The notes: generated by a model from the sequence alone, not told the origin. A stretch of DNA of 64,000 bases from Boswellia sacra (GCA_013180625.2 SNVD02008757.1:124001-188000); one strand, 5' to 3'. Counted from the stretch's first letter, positions 11,343 to 23,215 are shown. Program-made: numbers and translations.

Positions 11343-12758
11343 TTATATGGGTTGATCTTTTTTTTTATCTTCATTCCTGATTGAATTTCTGTTTAAATCT
11401 GACTTGTCAGATGTTACTATTACAACATCTGTTTCCTCTTTCATAACAGAATCTTCTTTATTGTTGCTATTTGAATCTGACTTCTCTGTATTATCTGTGA
11501 AGCTGGTTATGCTTTCCTCTTGTGAGTACTTTGCATAATCGTTCAGATCATCAAATACTACATTTGCAGATTCCATGACTGCCTCAGTTCTCATATTGTA
11601 AACTCGAAATGCTTTGCTGTTTTGTGTATATCCCACAAAGACTCTTTCATCACTCCTTGGATCTAATTTTTCTAACTGTTCTCTGTCATTTAAGATGTAA
11701 CACCTGCATCCCAAAACATGAAAATATTTTAAATATTTCAAATTAGGTTTTCTACTTTTCAAGATTTCATAAGGTGTTTGGTTAGTGCCAGGTCTAAAAA
11801 AAACTCTATTTGAAATATAACAAGCAGTGCTTATTGCTTCAACCCATAGCCTTTTTGTCAACTTCTTGCTATTGAGCATCACTCTAGCCATCTCTTGAAA
11901 AGTTCTATTTTTTCTTTCCACAATGCCATTCTGTTCAGGGGTTTTGGAGGCTGAAAATTCATGTTCAATGCCATGATTTTTGCAAAAATCAGCATAGCTA
12001 ACATTCTCAAATTCTTTGCCATGATCACTTCTTATTCTCACAATCCTGGCAATGTTCCTATTTTGCTCATTTTCAAGCTTAACACAAAAATTCCTGAAAT
12101 CCTCAAAAGTGTTAGATTTTTCTTTAATGAAATCAACCCACGTATATGTAGAAAAATCATCGACACAAACAAATATGTATTTCTTATCTGTAATGCTTTC
12201 AATTTGCATAGGATCTATAAGATCCATGTGAAGCAAATCAAGTATTTTGGATGTGCTAAGATGTGGATTTGATTTATGTGAACTTCTAATTTGTTTTCCC
12301 ATTTGACACGGTCCACAAATTTCATTAATTTTATCATTAAGTTTAGGAACTCCTTTTACAGCACCTAACTTAGTTAATTTAACCAAGTCTTTGTAATTTA
12401 AGTGTCCTAATTTTTGATGCCACAATTCTAAATCTGAAATCCTAGCTTGAAATGCAATCTTTACCAAATAACAATTATCCGAAGATCTATTACCTTCTAG
12501 AATGCATTTACCAAAATTATCTAAGACCATGCATTTGTTTTGTGTGAAATTAACAATATACTTGTCATCACAAATCTGACTAATGCTAATAAGATTGGCT
12601 TTCAAACCTTTAACCAATAAGACATTTTGAAAATTGGGTAGGCCTTTGACATTCAAAGTGCCTTTACCAATAATCTTACTCTTTGCTCCATCTCCATATG
12701 TGACATTACCATTCCTGCATGCTTTAAAATATGTTAAAAACTGTTTATTCTCAGTCAT
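11343..12758 (-). pseudogene. Copia protease C-terminus and integrase
   Basis: The 471-residue frame starts just after the protease active site. It contains the HHCC zinc-binding module (HQKLGHLNY...CGPCQMGK), the catalytic-core acidic residues in LHMDLIDPM, RSDHGKEFEN and EQNGIVERKNR, and the GKR-type tail (FHVLGCRCYI). Upstream the same frame runs into a TGA at 12786-12788 where a tryptophan is usual, and the protease active-site triplet reads D-N-G rather than D-S-G (codons 12774-12779). Confidence 0.9.
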
Positions 12759-12875
12759 GTGCCTAGAATAACCATTGTCAAAATATCACAAACCATTAGA
12801 AGTGTGTTCAAGAGTAGTAAGAGCAACATGGCATATTGTCTTGTCTTTCTTAACCCACTGCAGTTGTGATTTTGG

Positions 12876-14624
12876 TTATAGTTTGAACTGTTTTGATCTT
12901 TTATGTAAAAGATTCAACAATTTAAAGCATCTAGGTCTAATATGTCCATTTTTACCACAAAAATAACAAATTGGAATAAATTTCCTTACCTTTTCAAGAC
13001 TGGATTTGAAAGAACTCAGAGGAGAAACAAATGTCTCATTGCTCTTGGAATTAGGACTTGACTTTAAAGAGTTAAGTTCAGAATTCTTACCTGATGTTGA
13101 AGCTTTCACCAAAACTGTTTTTGATGAAGATGTAACATTACCTTATGTATACCCCAATCCATGTTTGTTGGAGTTGTCTTTTCCAAGACTTAAGACCTGA
13201 TCAAGTTTGGCTGGTCCAATTTTGAGTTGATCAATGCACCTTTTGCTTTCAACCAGTTCTATTGTAATTTTCTCAATATGTGTTGTTTTGTCTGTCAAAA
13301 CAGTCTCCAATTCTATGATATGGTTTTCAGCATAGGATTTTTCACATTCTAGCACCTCAATCTTCTTTTTCAAGATTTTGATTTCTTCCTTTTGGCTCAG
13401 CCATTCAACATAGAGTGCATTGTATGTTTCTTGCAACTCTTCATAGTATTTTGGTCTATCTTCTTCATCAGAATGATCAACACTGGTTCTATAATTTTCT
13501 ATTATGTCAGACATAACAGCTTTCCCTTTATCAGCTGCAGATGCAGTAAATGCAACAAAATTGCTCATGCAATCTTGATCTTCTGAATCCGATTATGATT
13601 CATCACTCCAGGTTGCTGTCAGGCCTTTGTTCTTCTTCTTAAGATTAGCACATTCAAACTAAATATGCCCATAACCAGAACATTCATAACACTGAATTTA
13701 CCCTTTCTTTTCAGGTTATTTTGGCTTCTTCTTGTCACTCTCCTTGTTGAACTTCCTGAATTTGTCTTCGTTTAAGTTTGATGGCTTTCCTTGATTCTTT
13801 TTCCTGAAATTTCTTTTCATGAACTTGACATAATTTCTTGTTAGAAAAGCAATCTGTTTAGAATCAGTTTCATCAAGCTCATCATTACTTTTCATATCAG
13901 ATTTTTCAGTTTTAACATTAAATGCAATGCTTTTTCCTTTTTGCTTCCTAGTACTCTGATTTATTTCAAAGTTTTGGAGAATGCCAATCAGTTCATCAAC
14001 CCTCATCTCATCAGTGTTTTTAACTTCCTCAATGGCTAAAATTTTAAGTTGAAATTTATCTGGGATAGACCTAATTATTTTACTAACAATTTTTGCATCA
14101 GTGAAAGTTTTTCCAAGCATGTATGCTGAATTTGTGATATAACATATCTTAGAGTAAAACTCGGGAATCGATTCATCCTCATGCATCATTAAATTTTCAA
14201 ATTGAGAATTAAGTCTCATCAATTTAGATCTTTTAACAGATGTGGTACCTTTATGTTTTACCTCAAGTATGTCCCATACTTCTTTGGCCACTTTGCATCT
14301 CAAAATCTGTCTGAAATTGTTTAAGTCCACTGCAGCAAAAATTGCATTGAGAGCTTTAGAATTCCAGCTGGAATGTCGGTATTCTTCATCAGTCCATTCA
14401 TATTCAGGTTTGGATTCGGAATCGTCAAAAGCATTCAACTTTGTTGGCGGTGTCCATCCTTTAAGCACACTAGTCCATGTCCTGTCATCAAGAGATTTGA
14501 TATACATCATCATTCTTACCTTCCAATATGAGCAATTACTATAATCAAAATTGGTGGTTGTGTTCCGGATCCTCCATTGCGAATAAACTCCATCCTTCCA
14601 AATGAATGTGATTGTTTTCTTCAC
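12876..14624 (-). pseudogene. Copia gag, interrupted by nonsense codons
   Basis: One continuous frame from 14624 holds the UBN2-type gag domain (about 300 residues), a first CCHC zinc knuckle (CYECSGYGH... near 13660-13692), a coiled-coil segment rich in Glu/Lys (13143-13568) and a second knuckle (CYFCGKNGHIRPRC, 12876-13112). In-frame stops are at 13716-13718, 13698-13700, 13659-13661 (inside the first knuckle), 13593-13595, 13143-13145 and at 12876. The frame is otherwise intact, so decay is by point mutation. Gag would form the virus-like particle. Confidence 0.85.
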
Positions 14625-14642
14625 TTGTCTATCAGTGAACCT

Positions 14643-14654
14643 GCTCTGATACCA
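14643..14654 (-). other. Primer-binding site of the copia element (initiator tRNA-Met type)
   Basis: The minus strand reads TGGTATCAGAGC, complementary to the 3' end of initiator tRNA-Met, as in most plant copia elements. It is two bases from the 5' LTR. Confidence 0.88.
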
Positions 14655-14656
14655 AT

Positions 14657-15444
14657 TAAGAGTTCTGGAAGTATGGAGTTATAAGAAATATAATAATAAA
14701 CTGTAAAGAAAATCGGCACAAGAGGATTTTACGTGGTTCGGTTATAAAACCTACATCCACGGACAGCTATAAAGCTGCAATTCACTAAATTCTTGTTTGT
14801 ACAATCTTTAGGACCTTTTACAGTGCTGACTCACTCTCACACACTGACCTAATCTTTGTAAAACAAAATCCCACCAAGATCTTAAGTTGTAGTGATGCAA
14901 GTTATCCCAAATGTCTACTAACTCACACAAACCTAATCAACAACTCATGTACAATTTCTACCTCTCATACATGTATCAAAGACTCAAAGAATCAGATTAA
15001 AGAAGCATTCCTTTTTGCATTGAAACTCTCTTCTTAATTGTTGGAATGCCGAAACCTAAACTCACATAATACACCACATAATTAGCATACTCCGTTATGT
15101 AAAAATAACTTTGTATATATAGTGGTATGCCTGGACGAAATCTCCTAGAAATCCTATAAAAATCTAAATCAAAATTACATTAGGATTAGGAGAAATAAAA
15201 TAGGAAGGAATATAATTAAACTCCTAAAGGAATTAGGACACAAATAAATATCCTCTTATTCTAATTCGGATACAAAATACTTTATCCTAATCTAAAGAGA
15301 TATTTATTATAAATCAAATACTTCCTAAAATATACTTCTAGAAGCAGTAAAATAGTAATCAAAATAATATTTTTTTAATCACAAGTTGGACAAAATTCAT
15401 CATGTGTATGACACATGCATATGTAGTAGACGTTGACACCAACA
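14657..15444 (-). repeat. 5' LTR of the copia element
   Basis: It is homologous to 6740-7607 along its length except for a deletion of about 80 bases. Its left end reads TAAGAG where the other copy has TGAGAG, a likely point change in the terminal dinucleotide. Confidence 0.88.
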
Positions 15445-15885
15445 AACATCATTATAAAATTTATGTCAATTTGTACAAAGTCTAATATTTTAATTTTAAA
15501 ATATTATTATTTATTTCTAATTTTATATTATAATTCTCTTTATGTTTTTAAAATTACTTTATGGCCACTTTGCTTATTTATATATCAAATTATTTTAGAA
15601 AAAAATAACTTCTTTGCCCATTTATACACATTTAAATAAATTAAAATTCATAATATATTTTGGTTTGTCAATATTTTTATTATATAAAATAAAATCACAA
15701 GTAAAAAATAAAATATATAAATACGAATATATTTGTAAAATCGTTAGTTTTCAAACATTTCAATTCGGATATTAAAATAAAAAAACAAATATATCATTCA
15801 AATTTTTATATTCAGACCCATTCAATTTAATTCAGACCTATTCAGATTTTAGAAAAAAAAAATCGCCCTTTAGACTTGATAACAT
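15445..15885 (-). mobile_element. MITE copy 2, 5' piece
   Basis: On the minus strand it starts near 15885 with GGGCGATTTTTTTTTTTCT and then CTAAAATCTGAATAGG, matching the inner MITE at about 6111. It follows that copy through ACTTGTGATTTTATTTTA and TTATTTAAATGTGTATAA. It stops at the copia LTR, and the match resumes at 6739. Confidence 0.65.
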
Positions 15886-17440
15886 ATCTTAAAAAATTAT
15901 GTATGCCCAAACTTAAGATTTTCATTCATCCTTCATTTGTCTACTTATTAGACTTGGTCGGACTAATTTCTTCTTCTTTTAACTAACAAGGAATAAATCC
16001 ATTTGTCTTACATGTACAGGGTCGTAGTCCTGGACTGGCTGTGGCCCCCCATGCTGAAAAAAACTTCTTAAGTTGCTTAAGCAATTTCAGTTGTCAAGTG
16101 TAATGTTAGTATTAAGTTTACAAGTTTGGCATCCCTAGATATTTTCAAAGAATGAAGGAACATGGGCATATCAGAAATTTCATGTTGAATGGTCTCCATT
16201 TTTCTCAAGCATTCTCTTTGCTGCTTTCTTTTTTTTTTAAAAAAAACTTAACCTCCTAAAAAGTTTTGATTCAACTTATGAATTATGGGTAGAATAAAAA
16301 TTTTAAGTTCAATGATCGCCACTTTATTATTGAAGTACACTCTCTAACGTCTCAACTCTCATTTTATCTACTAAAATATTGATTTAATTTTATTTTTTCT
16401 ATTTAAATACTTATATATTTTTTTTATCCTGTTATAATACTAATTTCCCCATATCTTTCTCTACTTTAACAAAATTTTCCTTATCTTATTATAATATTAA
16501 TTTCTTCTTTTCTAGAATTTTTCTTACTTTAACAATATTTTCTTTTCTTTTGTCTCTAATAACCTCAAATTGAGAAGAAAATTACTAAAACATTTAGCAT
16601 GGAATCAATTATAGATAATTTTTGAGGTCTAAAAGAATGTCAAGTTTTATTTTGATTTTTGATATATGTATAAGACTTTTTAAGATTGTTAATCTCATCT
16701 ATTTCACATGTTTTATGGAATTAACCATTTTCTTATAATAATGATTCTTGATATGTATTTTAATTTATATATTTTGGTGCTAGGAAAAAAAAAAAAAAGT
16801 TAATAAATTGGCCCCCTTAACTTTGCATCCTGGCTCTGCCCCCTTATACGTATGTTCTTATAGTTAGAGCCTAATTAAACCCATTTGTCTTATATGTATG
16901 TTCTCGTATTTAGAGCCTGTTTGAAAGTACTGTCAATGCTATTATTATTTTTTATATAAAAATAGTATTTGAGAAAATGAAAAAAAAAATTGATTAAAAC
17001 CAAGGCTAAATTTCTTTCATCCACTATGTCTCCATTAGATTTTATGTATTCGAACTGAAAAAAACGTAAATAGCAATTTTACACGGACATTAATAAAATT
17101 TCAATTGTTATGAAACTTCACAAATATTTTTGACGATTTTCATGATTTAAATTTGCGAGATTCTATTGCAAAATTTGACTTCATGTCCTAATTAAGGGGA
17201 GACCAAGACTTTGGAGTTGGCACGTGATAAATATTTAAAAACATTCTTTTAATTAATTAATATATTTTCTAAACATTTATTTGTCGCTTTTCCATATTTA
17301 GGGTCACATCAAACAAACTACTATTTCAATAAATCTAATGAAAACAATGAATTAAAAATTTTAAATTTGTAGATTATCGATATGAACAAGTTTTTACTTG
17401 TTCAAACATCTACTTAAAATAATTAAATTTGTATTAATAA
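15886..17440 (+). repeat. Tandem duplicate copy A of a promoter-like segment, right part
   Basis: After the nested insertion, copy A continues and matches 17830-18560 in order: ACTTGGTC, TTTAGAGCC, GGCTAAATTTCTTT, AAACATTCTTTTAATTAATT and CATCGATAT-like blocks. It carries its own hAT-like insertion (16017-16844) that copy B lacks. It ends without the coding region that follows copy B, so it is a promoter duplicate without its gene. Confidence 0.7.
16017..16844. mobile_element. Degenerate hAT-like MITE
   Basis: The left end reads CAGGGTCGTAGTCCTGG and the right end, read on the other strand, TAAGGGGGCAGAGCCAGG. These resemble the ends of the hAT MITE at 59229. Copy B of the duplication has no such sequence at the matching point, which supports insertion. 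Flanking 8-mers match poorly. Confidence 0.45.
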
Positions 17441-17504
17441 ATAAATTATATTAAAAATTTGTGTTAAATATCTCCTTTTTATATATATGTATATATAACT
17501 CTTT

Positions 17505-17530
17505 TATATATATATATATATATATATTAA
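17505..17530. repeat. (TA)n microsatellite
   Basis: About a dozen TA units, between the two copies of the promoter duplication. Confidence 0.8.
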
Positions 17531-17639
17531 TTAAAACATGTAAATTAATTTTAAATATTCAAATTGTTTATCCTACCTATAATATTGACACTCGTTAGAA
17601 TCCTTAATGATTAGACGAAATATCTATATACGCTTATAA

Positions 17640-18560
17640 TATCTATATACGCTTGCTGACTGTTGACCGTTTCAGTTGTCCAAATGTAAAAGGTGTTAAA
17701 TAATAAAATCTCAAAAACATATAAAACAAAGTGCAGAATGTGGAATACGATGAGATTTTTGTTTTTAGTTTGTCCTTTTGAACGCATAAAGAATCTCGAT
17801 CTCCAAACTTGTTAGAAAATGAGTACTTACAATGATAACACATCTTAACAAATTGTGTCAAAGTATATGCCCAAAATTAACTTTTTTTTATTCGTCCTCA
17901 ACTTTCGTTCTTAGACTTGGTCAGACTATTTTCTTCCTCTTTTAACTATACATATCAAGGAATAAACCCATTTGTCCTGTATGTATATGTATGTTCTTAA
18001 TATTTAGAGCCTTTTGAGAGGTACTTAAATTTAATTATTATTATTTTTATATAAAAAAACAAAATAAAAATCTTAATAGTATTTAAGAAAATGAATAACG
18101 AAATTGATTTAATCATTCTAAAAACTCTCAGTATTTTTAAGGCTAAATTTCTTTTACCTAGCTACTACATGATCTGTTAGGTTTTACCTATTTGACATCA
18201 AAAAAAAAAAAGGAAAAGAGCATTTTACATGGTTATTAAATTTTCAATTGAGATGAAACTTCCCAAATGTTTTTGATGATTTTCCTGATTTGAATTCCGA
18301 AATTCTTAAAATATGCAAAATTTGACCTCATATCCTATGGGAATTCTTTTAGTTAGCACAAGTTAAAAATTTAAAAACATTCTTTTAATTAATTAAATTA
18401 TTTTCTAAACATTAAATATTTGTCATTTTACATACTAGGGAAAATCAAACAAATTACTATTTTTATATATCTTATAAAAACAATGAAATAAAATTTCCAA
18501 TTTTTAGCTCATCGATATATATAAACAAACCTTTGTTCAAACACCCACTTGAGTTAATTA
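17640..18560 (+). promoter_or_regulatory. Copy B of the duplicated segment, promoter of the small basic-protein gene
   Basis: It is the uninterrupted counterpart of copy A. At its end lies TATATATA at 18587-18594, about 80 bases before the start codon at 18672, with a CT-rich leader between. That is a normal distance for a plant TATA box and 5' UTR. The extent of the functional promoter is not known. Confidence 0.5.
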
Positions 18561-18671
18561 GTCAATATTGCTTCGTTTCTTTCCCTATATATATGACTCC
18601 TCTCCCATTCTCCTCTTCACATAACTCTCTTCCTCTCTCGCGCGCAACTCTCTCAACGCATAATTATCAAC

Positions 18672-19118
18672 ATGGTGATTCTTCCTGCTGCATATCACGA
18701 GAACTTGAAGAGGTACTGGAGAAGGAGAAAGTACCAGAGACTCATTAATCGTGCAACTGACCATCATAACAAGAAGAAGCTAAAGATTTCGAGGCTTGGA
18801 GAGGGAGGAGCAGCAACAAATACTCGCCGCCTCTGGAAAATAAGATCAAGAACTCCCAAGTTTCGTTTGAAGAATATTTTTTCACCCGTCAAACTTTTAG
18901 CTAATTTTCATGATGCGTATATTGATATGATGATTTGTTTGGCCAACAAGATGGCAAGCCCTAACACCATTGGAGGGTTCTTAAGAGGGAAGAAGAGGGT
19001 TGCTAAAGCTCCAAGGGTTTCTCTGGTAGTCTCTTCTGGCGAACAAGTTGACAGCATGTTGGTGATGGAAATCTATGAGAGGGTAGTGGCTTCTCGCCAA
19101 TCAAGAACTGAATTATAA
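18672..19118 (+). CDS. Small basic plant protein of unknown function, intronless
   Basis: The 148-residue frame has a strongly basic N-terminal third (YWRRRKYQRL, NKKKLKISRLGEGG, RRLWKIRSRTPKFRLK), then a conserved-looking block SPVKLLANFHDAYIDMMICLAN, then a basic linker (RGKKRVAKAPR) and a C-terminal helix (MLVMEIYERVVASRQ). I recall similarly built short Arabidopsis proteins (YWRRRRYQRL... SPVKLL...DAYVDMM), but no function is known to me. The start is the first ATG after the TATA box and leader. There is no signal peptide or membrane segment. Basic charge would allow a nuclear location; that is only inference. The promoter lies in a tandem duplication. Confidence 0.8.
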   Translation: MVILPAAYHENLKRYWRRRKYQRLINRATDHHNKKKLKISRLGEGGAATNTRRLWKIRSRTPKFRLKNIFSPVKLLANFHDAYIDMMICLANKMASPNTIGGFLRGKKRVAKAPRVSLVVSSGEQVDSMLVMEIYERVVASRQSRTEL

Positions 19119-20404
19119 TTTCAAAAGCACTTTTTTAAAAAGCATGCACCAACTTGAGTGCCGATAGTCTGCAAGTGATGATAATCAATCTGTTGTCGAA
19201 CTACTTCAGATTTTGTGATTTTTTTTTTTAATTAGAAGTTGTAAAATCTTGTATGCATAATGGCAATATCATGATAAGCCAAAATCATTTGTGCCCCACG
19301 TTGTTGAAGATAATTGTAAAACTGAAGAGTACTTTAATTTATTGCGATCTAAATCTGAACGAATTACACTCTACGGCTCTCTTAATTTATATATTTAGCC
19401 AGCTCTGTTAACTGTTAATTTATATATTTAAGTTAATTTCATCATGTCCATAATTGTAGAATTATGTAACAGAGAAAATAAATATAAAAATGAACATACA
19501 AAAAAAATAAAAAGGGGCCATGAAAGTATACGAAGTACTGATCTTTGTAATTCGATCTGCATCAAAACCTACGTATCAAGACAAGTAGAAGAATTAGGAT
19601 GGTATAATCATCTAATTTTGTCTCGCGTTTTGGATTTACCAATTTGAAAGGGTTTGGCATTTACAAAGGACCAATCATCCAAGTTGGCCAATTGGATCTG
19701 GTCTATATATAATTGAAGATTTATATACAACTTAATTTGAATCCTTTCATGACCCCTTGAATTAATACGTTGCCACAACCGGCCCCGCTTTGCAAATGTA
19801 ATTTGACTGCCTATTACATGTGTTCGACGCTGTTAAGCTTCATATGGCCATTAGACTTACCCATTCGCTTTGCAATTCCGAATTAGGAACGGCATAGTGG
19901 AATTTCATTCAACATTCTTTTGTAGCAATAATTTATATTTAATTAATAATAAGAGATCCTTATCTAATATTGAGATTATTAAATTTATTAAAAACTAGCT
20001 AGCAATGATTTACTCCAAGATAATATTTTAATTAGCTGCTCTACTAAATCAAGGTCCAATCTTCTTTTGCCTCATGATCACCAGTCTTTACATATATATT
20101 AATTAATTATAACAATCTCTCTCTCTCAATCATTAGTAGAATTTCTTAGTAGTCAAAGATCAACCATATTATTTTAATATCATGTGAGAGATTTGAAAAA
20201 CTTTTTATTTTAATATCGTGCGAAGATCAATAATATTAACTATTTGTTTAAGATTATCGGAGGCATTCAAAGGTGTAATGTGGCTCATATCAAATGACAT
20301 TAATTTTGTGTACTTGCTTCTTTTAAATTGACAGTTACACTCATATTATATCTTATTTATAAGCTTAATCTTGTTTTCTAATTAAGAGTTTTGATAATCA
20401 TATT
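19119..20404. other. Intergenic AT-rich region
   Basis: The first part is the 3' flank of the small gene. No further coding signal or clear repeat is seen. Confidence 0.4.
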
Positions 20405-21075
20405 AAAGGGGTAATATTTGTTTTTTCTAATTAGAAATCTCAATGGATTTGAATTTGAGTGAATAGCTATGAATACAAAAATATAAATGACATGTTTATT
20501 TTTTATTTTCTAACATATCTGATTATAAGTTTTCAGTTGTTTGTTTTATGAACTAAAAAGGTTTGAAAACTATTAAATTGTCATATATGTCTTTGTTGAG
20601 TATGATATTTATATAAATATATTTTATATCTCCAAGTTATATAAACATATGCCCATAACAATTTACTAAAATTAAAATTAAATTACATAAATTATATGTA
20701 AAATTCAGTTTATTGTTGATTTATTTTCTTATAAATGATGTGAAAATTTTAGAAAATATATATATGTAAATAATAACATCGTAATTTCACAATCTTAAAT
20801 AATATTCATGAAATAATTGTAACAATAAAGTAAATAATTAAGAATTTGAAAATAGTGCACATATATAGATTAGAATACAAAATAATACAAAGTAAAAAGA
20901 ATGTACAAAATAGGCAATGATTAAAAATAATAAGGGTGATTTAGGAAATAAAATAAAAGGAGACATTCAAATGTTTTTACATCATATATCAGCTAAAAAG
21001 TTTAGTTTTTTTCTATTCAGATGATTTTGTCTAATTCTAATACTTAAGACAAAAAAAAAAAAAAAACCAAACAAT
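20405..21075 (+). mobile_element. Probable further copy of the CTGAAT-rich MITE family
   Basis: The left side has GGGGTAATATTTGTTTTTTCT followed by GAATTTGAGTGAATA. The right side, read in reverse, has TTTTTTTGTCTTAAG and ATCATCTGAATAGAA, as in the copies at 6009 and 15445. The middle is only loosely similar. Confidence 0.35.
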
Positions 21076-21772
21076 TTAAAATATCTAAATCATTAAGAAT
21101 AAGTCGTGTTTAGTCTCAAATGTAAAATCAAATAGCCTCCAAGTCTATGCATTTTTTTTTCAAAGCTGAATATACTATGTGAATTTTAGTGTATTGACAC
21201 ACACATAAATGGGAGGAACCAGGTGATGGTTGGGCTAGGCTATAGATTTTTTGAAAAAATTGTAACTTATTCATAAATTTAATTAACATATTGTTTAAAT
21301 ATTTAATTACATTTATCTGAACCAAAATTAATTGTCCAAAAAATTGAAATTGTCCCTACGATTAATAAATAATATTGATATATTGATAGATATCTAATAC
21401 ATCAAATTTATCTCATCAAAATTTAATAAAAGGTAGTTTACATACACATGCAATCTCTCATAAAACTAAAATTAATATACAAGGTGATTGAATTTAATGA
21501 TTATTATGATGTGAAAATATATCATATTTTAACAAGTTTAAATTTTAATATATTTTTAAATGGGTGAAGATAGAAAAATCATAATTTATTTATGAAAATA
21601 TGATCTTATAATTAATTAAGTCCACCCGAAAAAAATTTCAACCTAAATCATGAAAATGGGGTTGTGAGAGAGCAATACAAGCGTTGTGCTGCTAGGCGAT
21701 GGAGTGCACGCATACATACATATATAAAGGTTTTTATAATTAAGTATATTAACCAATATTTATAATTATAAT

Positions 21773-22390
21773 TGTTATGGCCATAATAATATTGGGCCTA
21801 ATTGTCTCTAACACAGTAAGCCCATTACTGTGGTCCATTATCTGGGCCCATTATTTGGGTCCCACAATGACCCAGCCCAGCTCAATTATTATTACCGTAT
21901 CCCACTATCTGGGCCCATTACAGTAAGCCCATTACTGTATCCCATTAGCTGGGCCCATTACAGTAAGCCCATTACTGTATCCTACTATCCGGGCCCATAC
22001 GATAAGCCCATTACCGTATCACATTACATGGGCCCATTACAGTAAGCCCATTACTGTAGCCCATCGTCTGGGCCTATTATCTGGGTTCCACAATGGCCCA
22101 TTCCGACTCCTATATAAACCCTCCGGAACGTTGCTCAAGGTAAGTTGACAAATGCACATTTTTCTGAACTTATTATCTCTCTACAATTCCTCTATTTTTG
22201 AGAGCTTCTCTCTCTAGGAATTTCTCTCAGAAAATTCCGGAGTGCCGGATACTGACTTGAGCGTCGGAGGGTCACCGCCGGCACCACCGCCGGAACCCCT
22301 GACCGTTTTTCTGTGCTCGCAGGACCGGACCCGTCGCACGACCCGAGCTCCGACCCGCTCCCCCGGCCGTCCGGAAACCGTGCACCAACA
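21773..22390 (+). repeat. 5' LTR of the gypsy-type element
   Basis: 618 bases. The first half is built from imperfect tandem units around GGGCCCATTACAGTAAGCCC (21805-22090). A TATATAAA box lies at 22111-22118, followed by a CT-rich leader and a GC-rich 3' end. Confidence 0.92.
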
Positions 22391-22392
22391 GT

Positions 22393-22410
22393 TGGCGCCG
22401 TCTGTGGGGA
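22393..22410 (+). other. Primer-binding site of the gypsy-type element
   Basis: The sequence TGGCGCCGTCTGTGGGGA follows two bases after the LTR. TGGCGCC starts are typical of plant Ty3/gypsy primer sites; I do not assign the tRNA. Confidence 0.75.
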
Positions 22411-22465
22411 CGACAATTCAAGCCTCTTTAGTTGTTGCTCCTACCAAAACATATTCAAACATATC

Positions 22466-23215
22466 ATGAGCCACGAATCCCAACTCTCAACCTCCCTAGA
22501 GGTTGACGAGGAAATCGAGGTCGAAGCACCTCCCCGACGCCGAAGGGTAGTTGATACAGGGAGGGCATTAGTGATATCCTCTGGGGTGGGGCCTAACCTC
22601 AGGCAACCCCGGCTTCCACTTAGAAGACCGAAGAAGAGCAAGGCGAATCGGTTAAGTACCATGGAACACACCATGCGGAATTTCAGTGAACAGATGAATC
22701 GTATGGTGACTGTGTTCAACCAAGCATTTGGGCAAAATGCCCAGCCGGCTGCAAACATTGCTGGGAATAACCCAATGAGTGCCTTAGTAGTACCACATGT
22801 CCAGACGGATGTTGGTGGACATCCTGATTTAATCGCCCAGACTACTGGATTACCTCGCCATCAGGTTATTCAACCAAATCTTCACCATCCTATTGCTCTC
22901 CATGCTGAATGTTCACCCCACTCAGCAGCTCGTTTCACCATCCGCTGTTCTCTAGCCCGGATATATGCCACTGGTAAGGAACTGATGTTAGGAGGACATC
23001 GCACCATCAGCCCTCTCACTATAGTGATCACCCATATCAATCAATTGGTAAGGGTTTTTGGAAGTCCGGGACGCACCCCATTTGCGTCCTTGACGGCTAA
23101 CACCTCGAACCACCTCGTCGGATGCCATGCTCCATGTCGCTGCATTGTTGCGTGCTGCCCGTGCGCGCGCTTACTCCCCCTCGATTTAAAAAACAAAGTT
23201 TCAAGAAATTGTTAA
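22466..23215 (+). pseudogene. Gag-like N-terminal remnant of the gypsy-type element
   Basis: From the ATG at 22466 the frame gives MSHESQLSTSLEVDEE, a basic/Pro block (APPRRRRVV), and a segment with a helical look (MEHTMRNFSEQMNRMVTVFNQ) followed by low-complexity sequence. It runs 250 residues and then passes into Cys-rich, unconvincing sequence just before the first minisatellite. Placement after the primer site and the general style fit a gypsy gag N-terminus. No capsid core or zinc knuckle is seen, so it is probably a truncated gag. Confidence 0.5.

Larger units (their letters stand above)
6740..15444 (-). mobile_element. Degenerate full-length Ty1/copia LTR retrotransposon, SIRE/Maximus-like
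   Basis: The element has two LTRs (6740-7607 and 14657-15444), a primer-binding site next to the right LTR and a purine tract next to the left one, all consistent with minus-strand orientation. The order on the minus strand is gag, protease, integrase, reverse transcriptase, RNase H, then an extra ORF. This order is copia-type; the large size, long gag with a second zinc knuckle, and extra 3' ORF suggest the SIRE/Maximus group, which is inference. The coding frame carries at least seven in-frame stops and two frameshifts, so it is not autonomous. Flanking 5-mers are not identical, but flank homology shows it landed inside a MITE. Confidence 0.92.

Noticed and set aside
11961..12272. 103-codon plus-strand frame
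   Set aside because: Antisense to the copia integrase.
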